Shown: piece after piece, positions 1-9,114 of the stretch | Position numbering within the stretch: position 1 is the first letter of the stretch | Layout of the letters: every line of letters starts with the position of its first letter | Origin: Flavobacteriales bacterium | GTDB lineage: Bacteria; Bacteroidota; Bacteroidia; Flavobacteriales_F; PHOS-HE28 | Direction: 5' to 3' | Assembly (NCBI GenBank): GCA_020635715.1 | Contig: JACJZG010000017.1 | Coordinates: forward strand, 1-64,000 | Length of the DNA: 64,000 bases | The notes under the pieces: generated by a model | The model's database searches: none | What the model was told of the DNA's origin: nothing | What the model saw: the letters and a program-made list of their open reading frames with translations, nothing else | Made by a program: the position numbers and the translations under genes

Positions 1-87
1 AAGGTGCACCTGCGTGTTGGCGACTTCGCCGAGGTGCGCATCACCGAGGCACGGGAGCATGAGCTGATGGGGGAGGTGGTGGTCTGA
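1..87 (+). CDS. rimO: RimO C-terminus (partial)
   Basis: The last 28 codons of a gene entering from the left edge, open in frame 1 and ending with TGA at 85-87. The residues GDFAEVRITEA followed by a Leu and GEVV match the end of the TRAM domain that closes RimO, the radical-SAM methylthiotransferase acting on ribosomal protein S12. The related tRNA enzyme MiaB also ends in a TRAM domain, but the GDF..V.IT.A....L.GEVV pattern is closer to RimO. The radical SAM core lies outside the window, so the assignment rests on this tail alone. Confidence 0.7.
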   Translation, partial: KVHLRVGDFAEVRITEAREHELMGEVVV

Positions 88-161
88 TCCCACGGGGCCT
101 GTGGCAGCGATACAGCTGCAGCTCCCGAAGTAGGAGACCATTCACAGGCACACGAGGTGGC

Positions 162-2768
162 TCACTGCTTCACCACGGTCGTGCCCAGCGCGCGCCCATC
201 CTTTTCCAAGCGAATGCTGTATGGCCCGGTGGGCAACGGCGCAAGGTCCAGGGTGGTGAGGTCGCCGCGCAGGGGCACCTGCATCACCACTCGACCACGG
301 GCATCGATCACCGATGCGGTGCCGCCGTTCATGTCCGCATCGTGGCGCACGATCAGTGAGCCGTTGGTGGGCACGGGGTATGCCGTTACGGATGGCCGGT
401 CCATGGTGTGCAGTGCTGTGGTGAGGTCGATCGTCAGGATGGCTGGATCCGTGATCACCGGCACATTGAAGTCGAAATAGATGTTCGCTTCGTTGTGGAC
501 ATCGTCCCCGTTCATCAGTCCGGTGCTGGGCATGATGCTGAACACCACCAGGCCATGGCTGCCCGGCTCGTCCGTGGCGCTGTCCGGCAGCATGATGTCG
601 TTGAACACGAAGTGTGCCGCACCGTCCCGGATGAACCAGGTGCATGGGTGGCTGGCCATCTCGAAGCGGAAGGTCTCCAATTGCAGGTCCGTGCTGAGCG
701 TATCGGTGATCAGCACCCGTTGCGCGGGGTAGGTGCCCGTGTTCTGGAAGCGGATGCGGTAGTCCACGCGGGTGCCCGCCTCCACGGTTTCCGGCAGGAG
801 CTTGCTGGGGAACACCTGCTTGTCGTTCGGGTCGTATGAACCCACGATCGTATCGCTGTACGCCACCATGTTGTTCGCGGGGTCCACATCCTCATCCAAC
901 GGCAGGATCTCCGCCGTGCCGCTCAACAGCCCGCCCAGGGGCGCAAGCGGATCCAGGTGGAAGAGCACTTCCAAGGTCGTATCGCCGCCCATGGCCAGGG
1001 AATCGAGGTCCCACACCAGCACCGGCACGGTGTCCGTGGGTACGAACGAACTGGCCATGAAGGAGAGGGCCGGATCGTAGGTAAGGCGCACCTGCACATC
1101 ATGCACGGTGGTGCCGGTGTTGCGGATGGGGATCCATATATACGGGTAGAAACCCGGCACGGCGGGGCCCATCGCGCAGTTGATCTGTAGGTCGGGGACG
1201 ACGGTATCCACCTCCAGCGCGAAGTCGCGGCCCGTGAACACGTCCATCGCGGTTGTTGCGGTGAAGACCTGCTCCAGCGGCGTAGTGCTTAGCACATAAG
1301 GGATCTCCGTGCTCACGGTAAGGGTATGGGTGCCGATGGGCACGGCCAGGGAATAGTGTCCCTGGCTGTCGGTGCCGGTCACATAGCCGTTCGGTTCCTC
1401 GTGCACCACGGAATTGGCGATGGCCGGTTCACCGGGATCGCGCACGCCATTCACATTGTCATCGCGGTACACCGTGCCCTCCACGTACGGATTGTATTCC
1501 GGGCAATACGTGTTCAGGATGGTACACAAGGGCAAGGCCTGCGGTGCGGCAGGCGGATGGTTCGGCATGCAGGTGATCGCGGTTCCGGACACGCTGTAAG
1601 CGGACAGTCCCGCTGGCAGGATGGGCAGGCAGGCAATGGGCGACTGTTCCAACACAAGGCTCGTCAAGCTCCCTGGCAAGGCAGGTAGGGCGGTCACTTC
1701 GGTGCTGTGCAGTTCCAGTTCGAGGAGTCCGGCCGGCAGGTCCGGGACCGTGCTCACGGAGGCACCCCATACGATGAGGGACTGCAACTGCGGGAAACCG
1801 CTCAGCGGGGGGAGTTCCTGCAGGGAAGGTGCGGTGAACAGGTGGAGCAAGGTGAGCACGGAGGAGCTACCGGTCAGGGCTGTCAGCTCCGGGACCTCGC
1901 TCAACTCCAGGCCGGTGAGCCCCTCGTGGATCGTGAAGGAGGTGAGCGCGGGCGTTTCCTCCACCTGGATCACGGCGATGCCGGGACCGCACACGATGGT
2001 TGTCAATGCCGGGTTATTCACGATGCTGAACTCGGCGGGGAAGGTGCTGGCAAGCGCTATGGTCTCCAATCCGGTGGCCACGATCGACACGCTCCACACA
2101 TCGGGCGCAAGCAGCGGCAGACTACCCGCAAGCTGTGGCATGTCATCAACGTGGAGCTCCCCGATGTTCACCGAGGGTGCGGGAAGGTCCGTGTGTAGTG
2201 AGTTCCGGATCGTGACCGAGGTGTTGGGGTGGATGGCAGGCCACGGTGCGGTCACCGGATAGCCGTCGGTGTCGAACCAGTACAACGATGCGGGCAGGAC
2301 CGGGGCGGCGGTGAGCCCCGGGGTATCCAGCAGGAAGAGCGTAGTGGCGCCATCCGGCACCGTAGGTACGCTCAGCAGTTGCGGTGCGTTCGCGATCGTG
2401 ATCTCCTGCACCATGTCCCCGAATGGCGGCAACGCGCTACCGGGAAAGCCATCAATGCGCAGGTACCAGGGGTTTGGGGGCATGGCGACCCAGGTGACCT
2501 GACCGGAAACCTGGAAGGTGATGGTCAGCATCTCCACGCCGGTGAACGCCTCGATCCCGCTCAGATCGCACGGCGTCCAATCCACCGTGAGGTCCATGAA
2601 CATCACCTGTTCAGCATCGATCTCCAGCATATAGCCGTCCGTATCCACGATGCCTGGGGAAATACCGTTCAGCGCATCGCGGAACTGCGGGTCGGGAATG
2701 AATACGGTTTGTGCGGTGAGGCCCGCTCCCATGAGCAGACCAGCAAGGGTAGGTAGGTGGCTGCGCAT
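162..2768 (-). CDS. Secreted LRR-like / DUF11-like protein with T9SS sorting domain
   Basis: An 868-residue exported protein. I chose the ATG at 2768, not an ATG 13 codons upstream, because it places a signal peptide (MRSHLPTLAGLLMGAGLTAQ) at the N-terminus. Residues about 150-410 are irregular leucine-rich repeats with motifs such as LTSLVLEQSPI and LPAGL. About 425-490 is an SdrD-B-like module (GTVYRDDNVNGVRDPGEP). About 620-775 is a DUF11-type domain with YDPNDKQV and the closing YFDFNVPVITDPA seen in many Bacteroidota surface proteins. The last 75 residues (YPVPTNGSL to GTTVVKQ) form a type-A T9SS sorting domain. Probably cell-surface or released; ligand unknown. Confidence 0.8.
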   Translation of the reverse strand: MRSHLPTLAGLLMGAGLTAQTVFIPDPQFRDALNGISPGIVDTDGYMLEIDAEQVMFMDLTVDWTPCDLSGIEAFTGVEMLTITFQVSGQVTWVAMPPNPWYLRIDGFPGSALPPFGDMVQEITIANAPQLLSVPTVPDGATTLFLLDTPGLTAAPVLPASLYWFDTDGYPVTAPWPAIHPNTSVTIRNSLHTDLPAPSVNIGELHVDDMPQLAGSLPLLAPDVWSVSIVATGLETIALASTFPAEFSIVNNPALTTIVCGPGIAVIQVEETPALTSFTIHEGLTGLELSEVPELTALTGSSSVLTLLHLFTAPSLQELPPLSGFPQLQSLIVWGASVSTVPDLPAGLLELELHSTEVTALPALPGSLTSLVLEQSPIACLPILPAGLSAYSVSGTAITCMPNHPPAAPQALPLCTILNTYCPEYNPYVEGTVYRDDNVNGVRDPGEPAIANSVVHEEPNGYVTGTDSQGHYSLAVPIGTHTLTVSTEIPYVLSTTPLEQVFTATTAMDVFTGRDFALEVDTVVPDLQINCAMGPAVPGFYPYIWIPIRNTGTTVHDVQVRLTYDPALSFMASSFVPTDTVPVLVWDLDSLAMGGDTTLEVLFHLDPLAPLGGLLSGTAEILPLDEDVDPANNMVAYSDTIVGSYDPNDKQVFPSKLLPETVEAGTRVDYRIRFQNTGTYPAQRVLITDTLSTDLQLETFRFEMASHPCTWFIRDGAAHFVFNDIMLPDSATDEPGSHGLVVFSIMPSTGLMNGDDVHNEANIYFDFNVPVITDPAILTIDLTTALHTMDRPSVTAYPVPTNGSLIVRHDADMNGGTASVIDARGRVVMQVPLRGDLTTLDLAPLPTGPYSIRLEKDGRALGTTVVKQ

Positions 2769-2966
2769 GGTGTGTGGAACGAATGTACCATGCATGGGTC
2801 TTACCAAAACGAGCTCTGCAAAGAGGATCCTGAATACGCCCAGTGAGTGTGAGGGTCACGGAACGGACCCGGGCGTTCGGGGGTGCAAGTGACTACTTAC
2901 CGTCACCCTGCAAAGGTCCAAGCATAAACATCGCCGCGTGTGCCACATCCCACGACCCGCTCGTGC

Positions 2967-4783
2967 TCACCGCCTCATGGGCTTCGTGCCCAGTGGATAG
3001 CGCGTAGTCTTCCACGTGACCTTCTCCGCCAGCTCCTTCAACGCAGCCAGGCGCGCGGCTTGTTCCTTGTTCAGTTTCTGTTTCGCACTTAGCGTTTCCA
3101 GTTCCATCCGTTCTTCGGCCTGGCCCTCTTCCCCGGAGGCGTGGAATGACCGGCCGCCGGACTCCACCAGGTAGAAGGCCTTGCGGGACGCGTCGTACAC
3201 GTACTTATCGGTGCTCATCCACTTCCAGGCGCTGCCGCCGAACTGCGTGATGAGCAAGGTGTCCGACTGAATGCCGATGCCGCTGATCCCTTCCTCTCCG
3301 ATGGGGTCGTGGAAGCCGCCATCATGCTTGCCGGGGAGGAACTCGCGCAGCAGCGCATGCTGCACGAAACGGCCGCGGTCCGCTGCCGTGAAGGCGATCA
3401 GCAGGTCGCGCGCACCATCGTCCGCCGCGTTGGTCAGCACCAGCACGTGGTCCTCGGCGCCATCGCGGTCCAGGTCGCCGGTGGCCTGCTGCAGCACGCG
3501 CCGCCCAGGGGCCAGTATTTCGCGCAGCGCATGCCAGGCGTACGGCGGCCTCGCATCCACCGCGTGCTTCTCCACCCAGCAGTGGGAGAGGTCCATCGCC
3601 CGGCGTTGCAAGTGATAATAGGTCCTGCTATCGCCGCTCTCGTCCACGTTCGGACCATGCCCTGGGTCACCGGTTCATACCACAAGGTGTCACGGCGGTA
3701 GGCCATGGTATCCACCTCATCGCGCAGCGTCTCGCGATGCACCGATTCAATGAGCAGCTGACCAGTGGGGCTCATGCACAGGCATTCCTCCACGGCATAT
3801 TGCCCATCGCCATAGGCCGAGGCCAGCGTATCCACGCCCTGCAATTGCCCGAATCGGTCATAGGTCAGCCACAGCAGGTCGTGGTCATCGTCGCGGTCGC
3901 AGAGCAGGGCGATGCGCATGCCGTTGTCGAAGGGCAGCTTGGAACCGAAGCGCAGCGTCGCATCGGCGTAGTCCTTGGCGGTGTGCTGCAACAGGGCGAT
4001 GCGCGCTTCTTCATCCACCACGGCGCGGTCCGTGTGGTCGGCGACCGGACCGGGGCATAGGCGCTGGTTGGGCCGCATGGCATGCCGGTCCCAGCCGCCC
4101 GGCGGCGCAGGCAGCTGGCTGGCGCCCGAAGCTGCGGGAGCCACGCTGATGCGCGCATCCGGCACCAGGGCTTCCGGTGTGATGCGGTACGAGATGGCGG
4201 GTACCGCGCAGGGCACGGATCGGCCATTCACCGTGCAGCCGTTCACCACATGCACGTGCGTCTCCGTGATGCTCACCAACGAACTGTCGCGCGTGCGGTG
4301 GTCATGCTGCACCTCCTGCTCATCAATCTCCCACTCGAAGTTATCTTCCAAGATGGTGAGGCTCGCGTAGGTGAGATGCTCCACGTCGATGAGGTAGAGA
4401 TCGACCACGTGCAGCTCCTGCCCACGGGTGAAGTTCATGCTCCTTTGCTCGGCGATCAAATAGCGGCCATCGGACGTGAACCGCTGCAGCTCGAAGTGGT
4501 TCTGTCTGTCCTTGTACAGCGGCAGGGCATAGGCCAGCCAGCGATCACCCCATTGCTTCACCAGCACCGGGCTGCCTTCTTCCAGCGGTTCCTGCGGTTC
4601 CGTTATGCCGCGCTCATCCAGATCCACCGCAGGGAACCTCCGCTTCAGGTCCATTACATCGGACGCCGCGGACAGGGTGTCCGGTGCGTTCAGTGGTTGG
4701 AAGGGGATCGAGGCGTCCTGTGGAACGCTACTACCACATGCCAACAGGGCGACCAGCGTGAAGAGGAGGGACAGGTCGCGCAT
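2967..4783 (-). pseudogene. VCBS/FG-GAP-like lipoprotein, frameshifted
   Basis: One gene split over two frames. The N-terminal part starts at ATG 4783 with a lipoprotein signal (MRDLSLLFTLVALLACGSS; Cys after L-L-A). It stays in frame to VTQG near 3655 and then continues out of frame. The C-terminal part runs from HGPNVDESGD in the next frame to TGA at 2967 and includes GDLDRDGAEDHV, an FG-GAP/VCBS-type calcium-loop pattern. Adding one G to the GGG run at about 3658-3660 restores a continuous protein of about 605 residues. The break is therefore either a recent mutation or an assembly indel. Function unknown; likely a periplasmic or surface lipoprotein. Confidence 0.6.
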
Positions 4784-4852
4784 GGGTGGTATGAAGGACG
4801 CTTGTTTGCAAAGATCGGGCCGTATCCGGAGTACCGCCGTGAGCATGGTACT

Positions 4853-4883
4853 CCTTGCAACCGCCAAGGGAGATCTTGCAAGG
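4853..4883. repeat. Hairpin with conserved CCGCCAAGGGAGA loop (copy 1)
   Basis: Arms CCTTGCAA (4853-4860) and TTGCAAGG (4876-4883) are perfect 8-bp complements around the loop CCGCCAAGGGAGATC. A second copy at 6908-6937 keeps the loop but has entirely different, still complementary arms. It lies upstream of the minus-strand lipoprotein gene and next to the detached gene tail at 4886. Confidence 0.55.
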
Positions 4884-4885
4884 AC

Positions 4886-5030
4886 CTAGATCTCCCGCAC
4901 CGTGGCCATCTTGAACCCTTCGGCACGCAGGGTATCCTGCAGCTTGCGCCGCATACGTGGCACCTGGATCATGCGGTAGATCGCCATGAGCGCGATGGGA
5001 ATGCCGATCAGGATGAAGCTCACCGCCGCA
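4886..5030 (-). pseudogene. Detached 3' end of a membrane-protein gene (duplicate of 8356-8500)
   Basis: About 145 bp nearly identical (7 mismatches counted by eye) to the 3' end of the complete gene at 8356-8820. It encodes the last 47 residues or so (SFILIGIPIALM to KMATVREI and stop) without start or N-terminal domain. It is bounded on one side by the hairpin at 4853-4883 and on the other by the GGTCTCC-type palindrome at 5037-5062, so the duplicated block sits between repeat elements. Not expected to be expressed as a protein. Confidence 0.75.
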
Positions 5031-5036
5031 AGGAAC

Positions 5037-5075
5037 GCAGGGTCCCGAGACGGAGACCCTGCAGCGGTTTAGACC
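5037..5075. repeat. GGTCTCC-type palindromic repeat (copy 1)
   Basis: GCAGGGTC (5037-5044) and GACCCTGC (5055-5062) form an 8-bp inverted repeat with a 10-nt loop, followed by AGCGGTTTA. The same layout recurs at 9060-9101 (GACCCGGCGGCGGTTTA), partly at 6879-6905 and 8294-8332, and twice within the glycosyltransferase at 62860-62941. Confidence 0.6.
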
Positions 5076-5112
5076 CCCCGGACGAAGTCTCCGCAGGTCC
5101 TTCTCCCGCTTC

Positions 5113-6744
5113 TTATTCCACCACCAGTCGTCTCGTGCTGCAACCTCCCTCGGTGACCCACAGGACCAGGTACATGCCAGGAGGCAGGCTCAGGTCGATC
5201 ATGCTTGCTCCGCCGTTCAGCTGCCGGACACTGCATGTTCGTCCGTGCAGGTCAACGATCCGCAGGCTACCCCGCGGATCGTCCGGTAGGTCGATGGTGA
5301 TGCGATCGGTCGCCGGGTTCGGATGGATGGACCAGTCGCGTTCCATATTGCCACGGCTGCTCGCACCGGTGGTGAGTTCACACTCATCCATGATCGTCGT
5401 GAGCGCATCTCCGTTGTTCGACTGCGGGATGCTGATCGCTCCGAGGTCCCAGCTCCCACTGGTCGAATAGGCGCCACCCACGGCCACGCCGCAGCTGTCA
5501 TCAATGGCCAGGCACAGGGCCTCGATGTTGCTGGTGGTGTTGTCCGATCCGCTCAAGCTCACCCATTGCACTGTGCCGAAGCGATCGGTCTTGTAGATCA
5601 TCCAGGCACTGGTCCCTGTTGCTTCGGCCGTGAGTCCACCAACGGAGAGCAGGGCGCGATGCTCACCCACCACCCACACATCCCCCTCTGCGCTCACGGC
5701 GATGTCGTGGGCGGCGCCAACGTTGGCATCATCCGGCGCCAGCACCCAGTTGACCGCGCCGGTGCTATCCAAGCTGGCCAGGTAATGCCAGCCATTCGGG
5801 TCGCCGCTGATGATATCGGCCGGGTCGATGTGGCTGCTGGCGCCGTAGCCGGTCACGTAACAATTCCCGTACGTGTCAACACCGATCGCCTCGGGTTCGT
5901 AACCGAGGAGCTTCACCCATTGTGCGGCACCGGTCGCGCTGTAGCGGGCCACGAAACCGTGCGGGTTGATGTCGGGCACCGGCTGCTGGATGCTGCCGAA
6001 TTGCGCATTGCTTCGGATGCGGCCCGTGATGGCGATGGCTCCGTCTGGATGCACGGCCACATCGGCGATGTTGTCGGACAGGTAGCTCGGGCCGCCGGCC
6101 TGGTCGTACCAGAGGACGTTGCCGTGGCGGTCCATCCGCGCCAGCACGATGTCGATGCCCGTATTGCCATAGGCGGTCAATGCGGCGGTCCCGATCGTGA
6201 AGCTGGTGGGACGACTGGTCGCGCCAAGCACCAGGTCACCGTCCGGCATGGGTTCCAGGGCCACGGGCCTTAGTTCGCTGCCGATGATGCGCACACGCAC
6301 CAGCTCACCAGCCATGGTGAAGGTCGCCAGGAACACGCTGTTGCCTGGGACGCTCAGGAGCGAGTCACCCACCATGCCCGTATCGGTGAAGGTGCCGACG
6401 AAGTGGATGGTGTCTTGGGCCGTGACCGCAAGGGCTGAACGCACGAGATAGCCCGGGATCAGCGGCTGTTCGCCCACCGGCACCAACCACTCCAAGGCTC
6501 CAGCACTGGTATAGGAAGCCAGGTAGGAACTGGATGGGTAGGGCAGGGTATCCGCACCGATCGCCACCACACCGCCCGTGATCACCTGTATCACCTGACC
6601 ATTCGTTGTGTGCCGGATGGCGGATATCCCCTGCGGACCGATGCCCGAAGCCTGCCAGGCTTGCGTGAATACCTGTGCGTTGGAGGGCACGCACGACAAG
6701 CCGCTCAGAAGAATGATCCAGCACCAGGGTAGAAGGCTACGCAT
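5113..6744 (-). CDS. Secreted beta-propeller (SBBP-like) protein with T9SS sorting domain
   Basis: A 543-residue protein from ATG 6744. That start gives a clean signal peptide (MRSLLPWCWIILLSGLSCVPSNA); the frame stays open for 91 codons upstream but that stretch looks non-coding. The body repeats units of the type D..G..YVTG and W...LG, with phrases such as GNVLWYDQAGG and NCYVTGYG. These resemble SBBP or delta-60 type beta-propeller blades. The end (IHPNPATDRITIDL to STRRLVVE) is a T9SS type-A sorting domain with the usual HPNP start. TACCTTGC lies about 25 bp upstream on the coding strand, close to the Bacteroidota -7 core. Confidence 0.8.
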   Translation of the reverse strand: MRSLLPWCWIILLSGLSCVPSNAQVFTQAWQASGIGPQGISAIRHTTNGQVIQVITGGVVAIGADTLPYPSSSYLASYTSAGALEWLVPVGEQPLIPGYLVRSALAVTAQDTIHFVGTFTDTGMVGDSLLSVPGNSVFLATFTMAGELVRVRIIGSELRPVALEPMPDGDLVLGATSRPTSFTIGTAALTAYGNTGIDIVLARMDRHGNVLWYDQAGGPSYLSDNIADVAVHPDGAIAITGRIRSNAQFGSIQQPVPDINPHGFVARYSATGAAQWVKLLGYEPEAIGVDTYGNCYVTGYGASSHIDPADIISGDPNGWHYLASLDSTGAVNWVLAPDDANVGAAHDIAVSAEGDVWVVGEHRALLSVGGLTAEATGTSAWMIYKTDRFGTVQWVSLSGSDNTTSNIEALCLAIDDSCGVAVGGAYSTSGSWDLGAISIPQSNNGDALTTIMDECELTTGASSRGNMERDWSIHPNPATDRITIDLPDDPRGSLRIVDLHGRTCSVRQLNGGASMIDLSLPPGMYLVLWVTEGGCSTRRLVVE

Positions 6745-6878
6745 GCCTTGGAGACGTTGATGCAAGGTAAAGGCGGCCTCCGGTCGCGAGGTTGAGATGT
6801 GGCTTTGGTGCCGAGTGGGAGAGGAATGCCGAACGAATGGGGCCTGATCCGGATATAGCATACGGTCCGACCATCTGA

Positions 6879-6907
6879 GGTCCCGGAGGCGGAGACCCGG
6901 CGGCGAT
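6879..6907. repeat. GGTCTCC-type repeat (copy 2, partial)
   Basis: GGTCCCGGAGGCGGAGACC followed by CGGCGGCGATG. It matches the right half and flank of the palindromes at 5037 and 9060, but with only a 5-bp GGTC/GACC stem. It directly adjoins the hairpin at 6908-6937. Confidence 0.45.
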
Positions 6908-6937
6908 GCTTCATGCCGCCAAGGGAGAACATGAAGC
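6908..6937. repeat. Hairpin with conserved CCGCCAAGGGAGA loop (copy 2)
   Basis: Arms GCTTCATG (6908-6915) and CATGAAGC (6930-6937) pair perfectly around CCGCCAAGGGAGAA. The loop is the same as at 4861-4874 but the stem is different, so the stem covaries. It lies in the intergenic space upstream of the beta-propeller gene on the minus strand and of the gene at 7039 on the plus strand. Confidence 0.55.
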
Positions 6938-7038
6938 GTGCGGGTGATGCGGTGCGGAATGTTCCATGGATCACCCTGTTCGCTATTTTCGGACCGCGTA
7001 CAAAATGAGTATCCCACCCGTTACACGACCTACACACC

Positions 7039-8148
7039 ATGCGCCACACCATCCTGATCGCTTCATGCCTCGGCATCCTTGTTAACGCGAATGCGCAGCA
7101 CCTCCGTGTGGGGACGAGTTCCCAGTTGGATAAGGATACATGGACCGATCTCTCGCGTCAGAACGTGTACTTCGATGGTCCGGGAGGTCAGGTGGATTCC
7201 ATGATCGTCGAGGAGTGGGATCAGCAGCTGGGCAGTTGGGTATACCAGATCCGCAGCACCTTCGATCACAGCGCGCCCGGCCAGTATACCGAATTGGAGG
7301 AGTTATGGGATACCGAGCTCGGTGAATGGGCCTTGGCTGAGCTGAACACCACCACCTTGGACAACGGGGTCGCCACCTCGCAACTGTTGCAATGGTGGGA
7401 TGGTGCCGACTGGCAACCGTTGGAGAACGTGTTGTTCACCTATGACGGGCAGGGGCGCATGATCAGCCGGATGGAGCAAGGCTGGACCGGCAGCGATTGG
7501 GCCGACCGTCGGCGCCGCGAGTACACCTATGACTCTGCCGGCAACCGCATCGTTGACCGGCTTGACACGCTTGGTACCCAGTGGATCACCGTGGAGGTGG
7601 ACAGCTCGACCTTTGATGGTGACGGGTTGGAAACGGAACGCTGGAATTGGTGGCGTGTGGGGGGAGAGCTGATACCACAAAGGCATCATGTGTACACGTA
7701 CAATGGTAGCGAGGAGTTGATCGGAGAGGTCATCGCACAGCCCTTTCTCGGCGGGCTGCTCGTTCCTTTCCTACGATTCGAGTATGTGCCGGTAGGTGAT
7801 GGCCTGAGCGACCAGCACAATTACTTCAACACGGAATTCTTCGGCGAACCCGTATGGTCGTACACGGGTCGTTTGTTGTGGTCGGAACCGATCCCGACCG
7901 CCATCAGTACCAGCGCGGAGCCAGCGCTCTCGATCCATCCGAATCCAACGAACGGGCCGTGCGTGGTCGTACTCCCGGCCCACGCGACCCAGGACGCCGT
8001 ACTGCAGGTGCATGATACTGGCGGCCGTCTGGTGCATGCACAGCGGGCCCGCGCAGGTAACAACATCATCGACGCCGCGCTCGCACCTGGGTCATACGTG
8101 GTATCCTGTCCCGGCCTGCCCGGTGCACTGCGCTTCATGATGCAGTGA
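7039..8148 (+). CDS. Secreted YD-repeat-like protein with T9SS sorting domain
   Basis: 369 residues from ATG 7039, with signal peptide MRHTILIASCLGILVNANAQ. Residues about 40-285 carry YD/RHS-like strands (FTYDGQGRMISRM, YTYDSAGNRIVD, VYTYNGSEEL). Such strands normally describe extracellular beta-rich surfaces. Residues about 295-369 form a T9SS sorting domain beginning SIHPNPTNGP and ending LRFMMQ. No toxin domain follows the YD region, so this is not a polymorphic toxin. It is transcribed away from the beta-propeller gene across a 294-bp gap that holds two repeat elements. Confidence 0.8.
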   Translation: MRHTILIASCLGILVNANAQHLRVGTSSQLDKDTWTDLSRQNVYFDGPGGQVDSMIVEEWDQQLGSWVYQIRSTFDHSAPGQYTELEELWDTELGEWALAELNTTTLDNGVATSQLLQWWDGADWQPLENVLFTYDGQGRMISRMEQGWTGSDWADRRRREYTYDSAGNRIVDRLDTLGTQWITVEVDSSTFDGDGLETERWNWWRVGGELIPQRHHVYTYNGSEELIGEVIAQPFLGGLLVPFLRFEYVPVGDGLSDQHNYFNTEFFGEPVWSYTGRLLWSEPIPTAISTSAEPALSIHPNPTNGPCVVVLPAHATQDAVLQVHDTGGRLVHAQRARAGNNIIDAALAPGSYVVSCPGLPGALRFMMQ

Positions 8149-8293
8149 ACCGGGGTGGGGGTTGAATGTGCCACCTGGATATCGGCCGATGTGCTCCGTA
8201 CGCTCTTCCGCCCGTGGGCACTGTCAAGGCTTACCGTTCTTGAGCAGCATTGGTCGGATCGGTGTGAACGTGCGACCAGATCCAAGGTAGCTG

Positions 8294-8332
8294 GCGCAGG
8301 GTCTCCGCCAACCGTCGGATGACCGCTGCGGT
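8294..8332. repeat. GGTCTCC-type repeat (copy 3, degenerate)
   Basis: GCAGGGTCTCCGCC ... GGATGACCGCTGCGGT in the gap 8149-8355. It keeps the left arm and the GACC and GCGGT elements of the family but not a full stem. Nothing else is recognised in this gap. Confidence 0.35.
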
Positions 8333-8355
8333 GATCTGTGGGGGTATGTAATGCC

Positions 8356-8820
8356 CTAGATCTCCCGCACTGTGGCCATCTTGAACCCTTCGGCACGCAG
8401 GGTATCCTGCAGCTTGCGCCGCATGCGCGGCACCTGGATCATGCGGTAGATCGCCATGAGCGCGATGGGGATACCGATCAGGACGAAGCTCAGCGCCAAC
8501 CCGAGGATCAGCGTGACCCCCATGATCGCATAGGCCTTGGCCAGCCCTTTCTTGATGTAGGGGTTGAAGGCCTCGTGCTCGCCGATGCGGATGGCGTGCA
8601 GTTCGTTGGGCGCGAAGATGTCCTTGCCGATGACGAAGGTCCCCTGCGCCCCCACCTGAAGCAGGCGGTCCACATCGCCCCAGACGCGCACGTTCCGCGC
8701 GATCAGTTCGCCGCCACCGACCTCCTGGAAGCTGAGGTGGTGGTATTGCTGTAAGCCGTCTGCAATGCCCTTGCTACCCCCATGCGAGGTGAGCGTGCCG
8801 TGTACGGTGGTGATCTTCAT
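8356..8820 (-). CDS. Small membrane protein, unknown function
   Basis: 154 residues. Residues 1-90 are beta-rich and polar (GGGELIARNVRVWGDVDRLL), followed by one or two transmembrane helices around 93-125 (AIMGVTLILGLALSFVLIGIPIALM) and a basic tail with RMRRKLQDTLRAEGF. I do not recognise the family. The last third of the gene is duplicated at 4886-5030. The ATG at 8820 gives the longest frame and has no competing upstream start. Probably an inner-membrane protein with a soluble N-terminal domain. Confidence 0.65.
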   Translation of the reverse strand: MKITTVHGTLTSHGGSKGIADGLQQYHHLSFQEVGGGELIARNVRVWGDVDRLLQVGAQGTFVIGKDIFAPNELHAIRIGEHEAFNPYIKKGLAKAYAIMGVTLILGLALSFVLIGIPIALMAIYRMIQVPRMRRKLQDTLRAEGFKMATVREI

Positions 8821-8866
8821 GGGATGGTGGTTCTATGGGGCTTGCTAAGATCCATGCCAAGTTCAC

Positions 8867-9052
8867 TTACCGTAATGCGTTATCCATCCCCCTCACCACC
8901 GCCTGTGTCCTCAAACGCACCGCGAACTCCTGCACCAGCAAGTTTATGATCTTCACCTGATGGCCCGCGAAGTAGCCTGCAGAGGGCAGGCGGAAGGTGT
9001 TGAATTTATCGTGGATGAGGGGGTTGCTTGACGGTCCGAGGCGATGTGGCAC
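8867..9052 (-). other. Unidentified 61-codon ORF in the 8821-9114 gap
   Basis: The gap between the membrane protein and the island holds one short minus-strand frame with protein-like composition (FRLPSAGYFAGHQVKIINLL, then VRLRTQAVVRGMD). There is no clear ribosome binding site or family match. It could be a small gene, a gene fragment or a chance frame. The repeat at 9060-9101 follows immediately. Confidence 0.2.
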
Positions 9053-9059
9053 GAGGAAG

Positions 9060-9101
9060 GCAGGGTCTCCGCCATCCGGCGAAAGACCCGGCGGCGGTTT
9101 A
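9060..9101. repeat. GGTCTCC-type palindromic repeat (copy 4)
   Basis: GCAGGGTC (9060-9067) with CTCCGCC, then GGCGAAAGACCC (9079-9089) and GGCGGCGGTTTA. The right flank matches the copy at 5037-5075. It lies just past the stop of the 757-residue island gene. Confidence 0.5.
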
Positions 9102-9114
9102 AGGTCTGAGCTTG

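Noticed and set aside
1724..1740. GAGTCCGGCCGGCAG in the first T9SS gene as a further REP unit
   Set aside because: Lacks the CTCCAG half and encodes ordinary LRR-like sequence; similarity is short.
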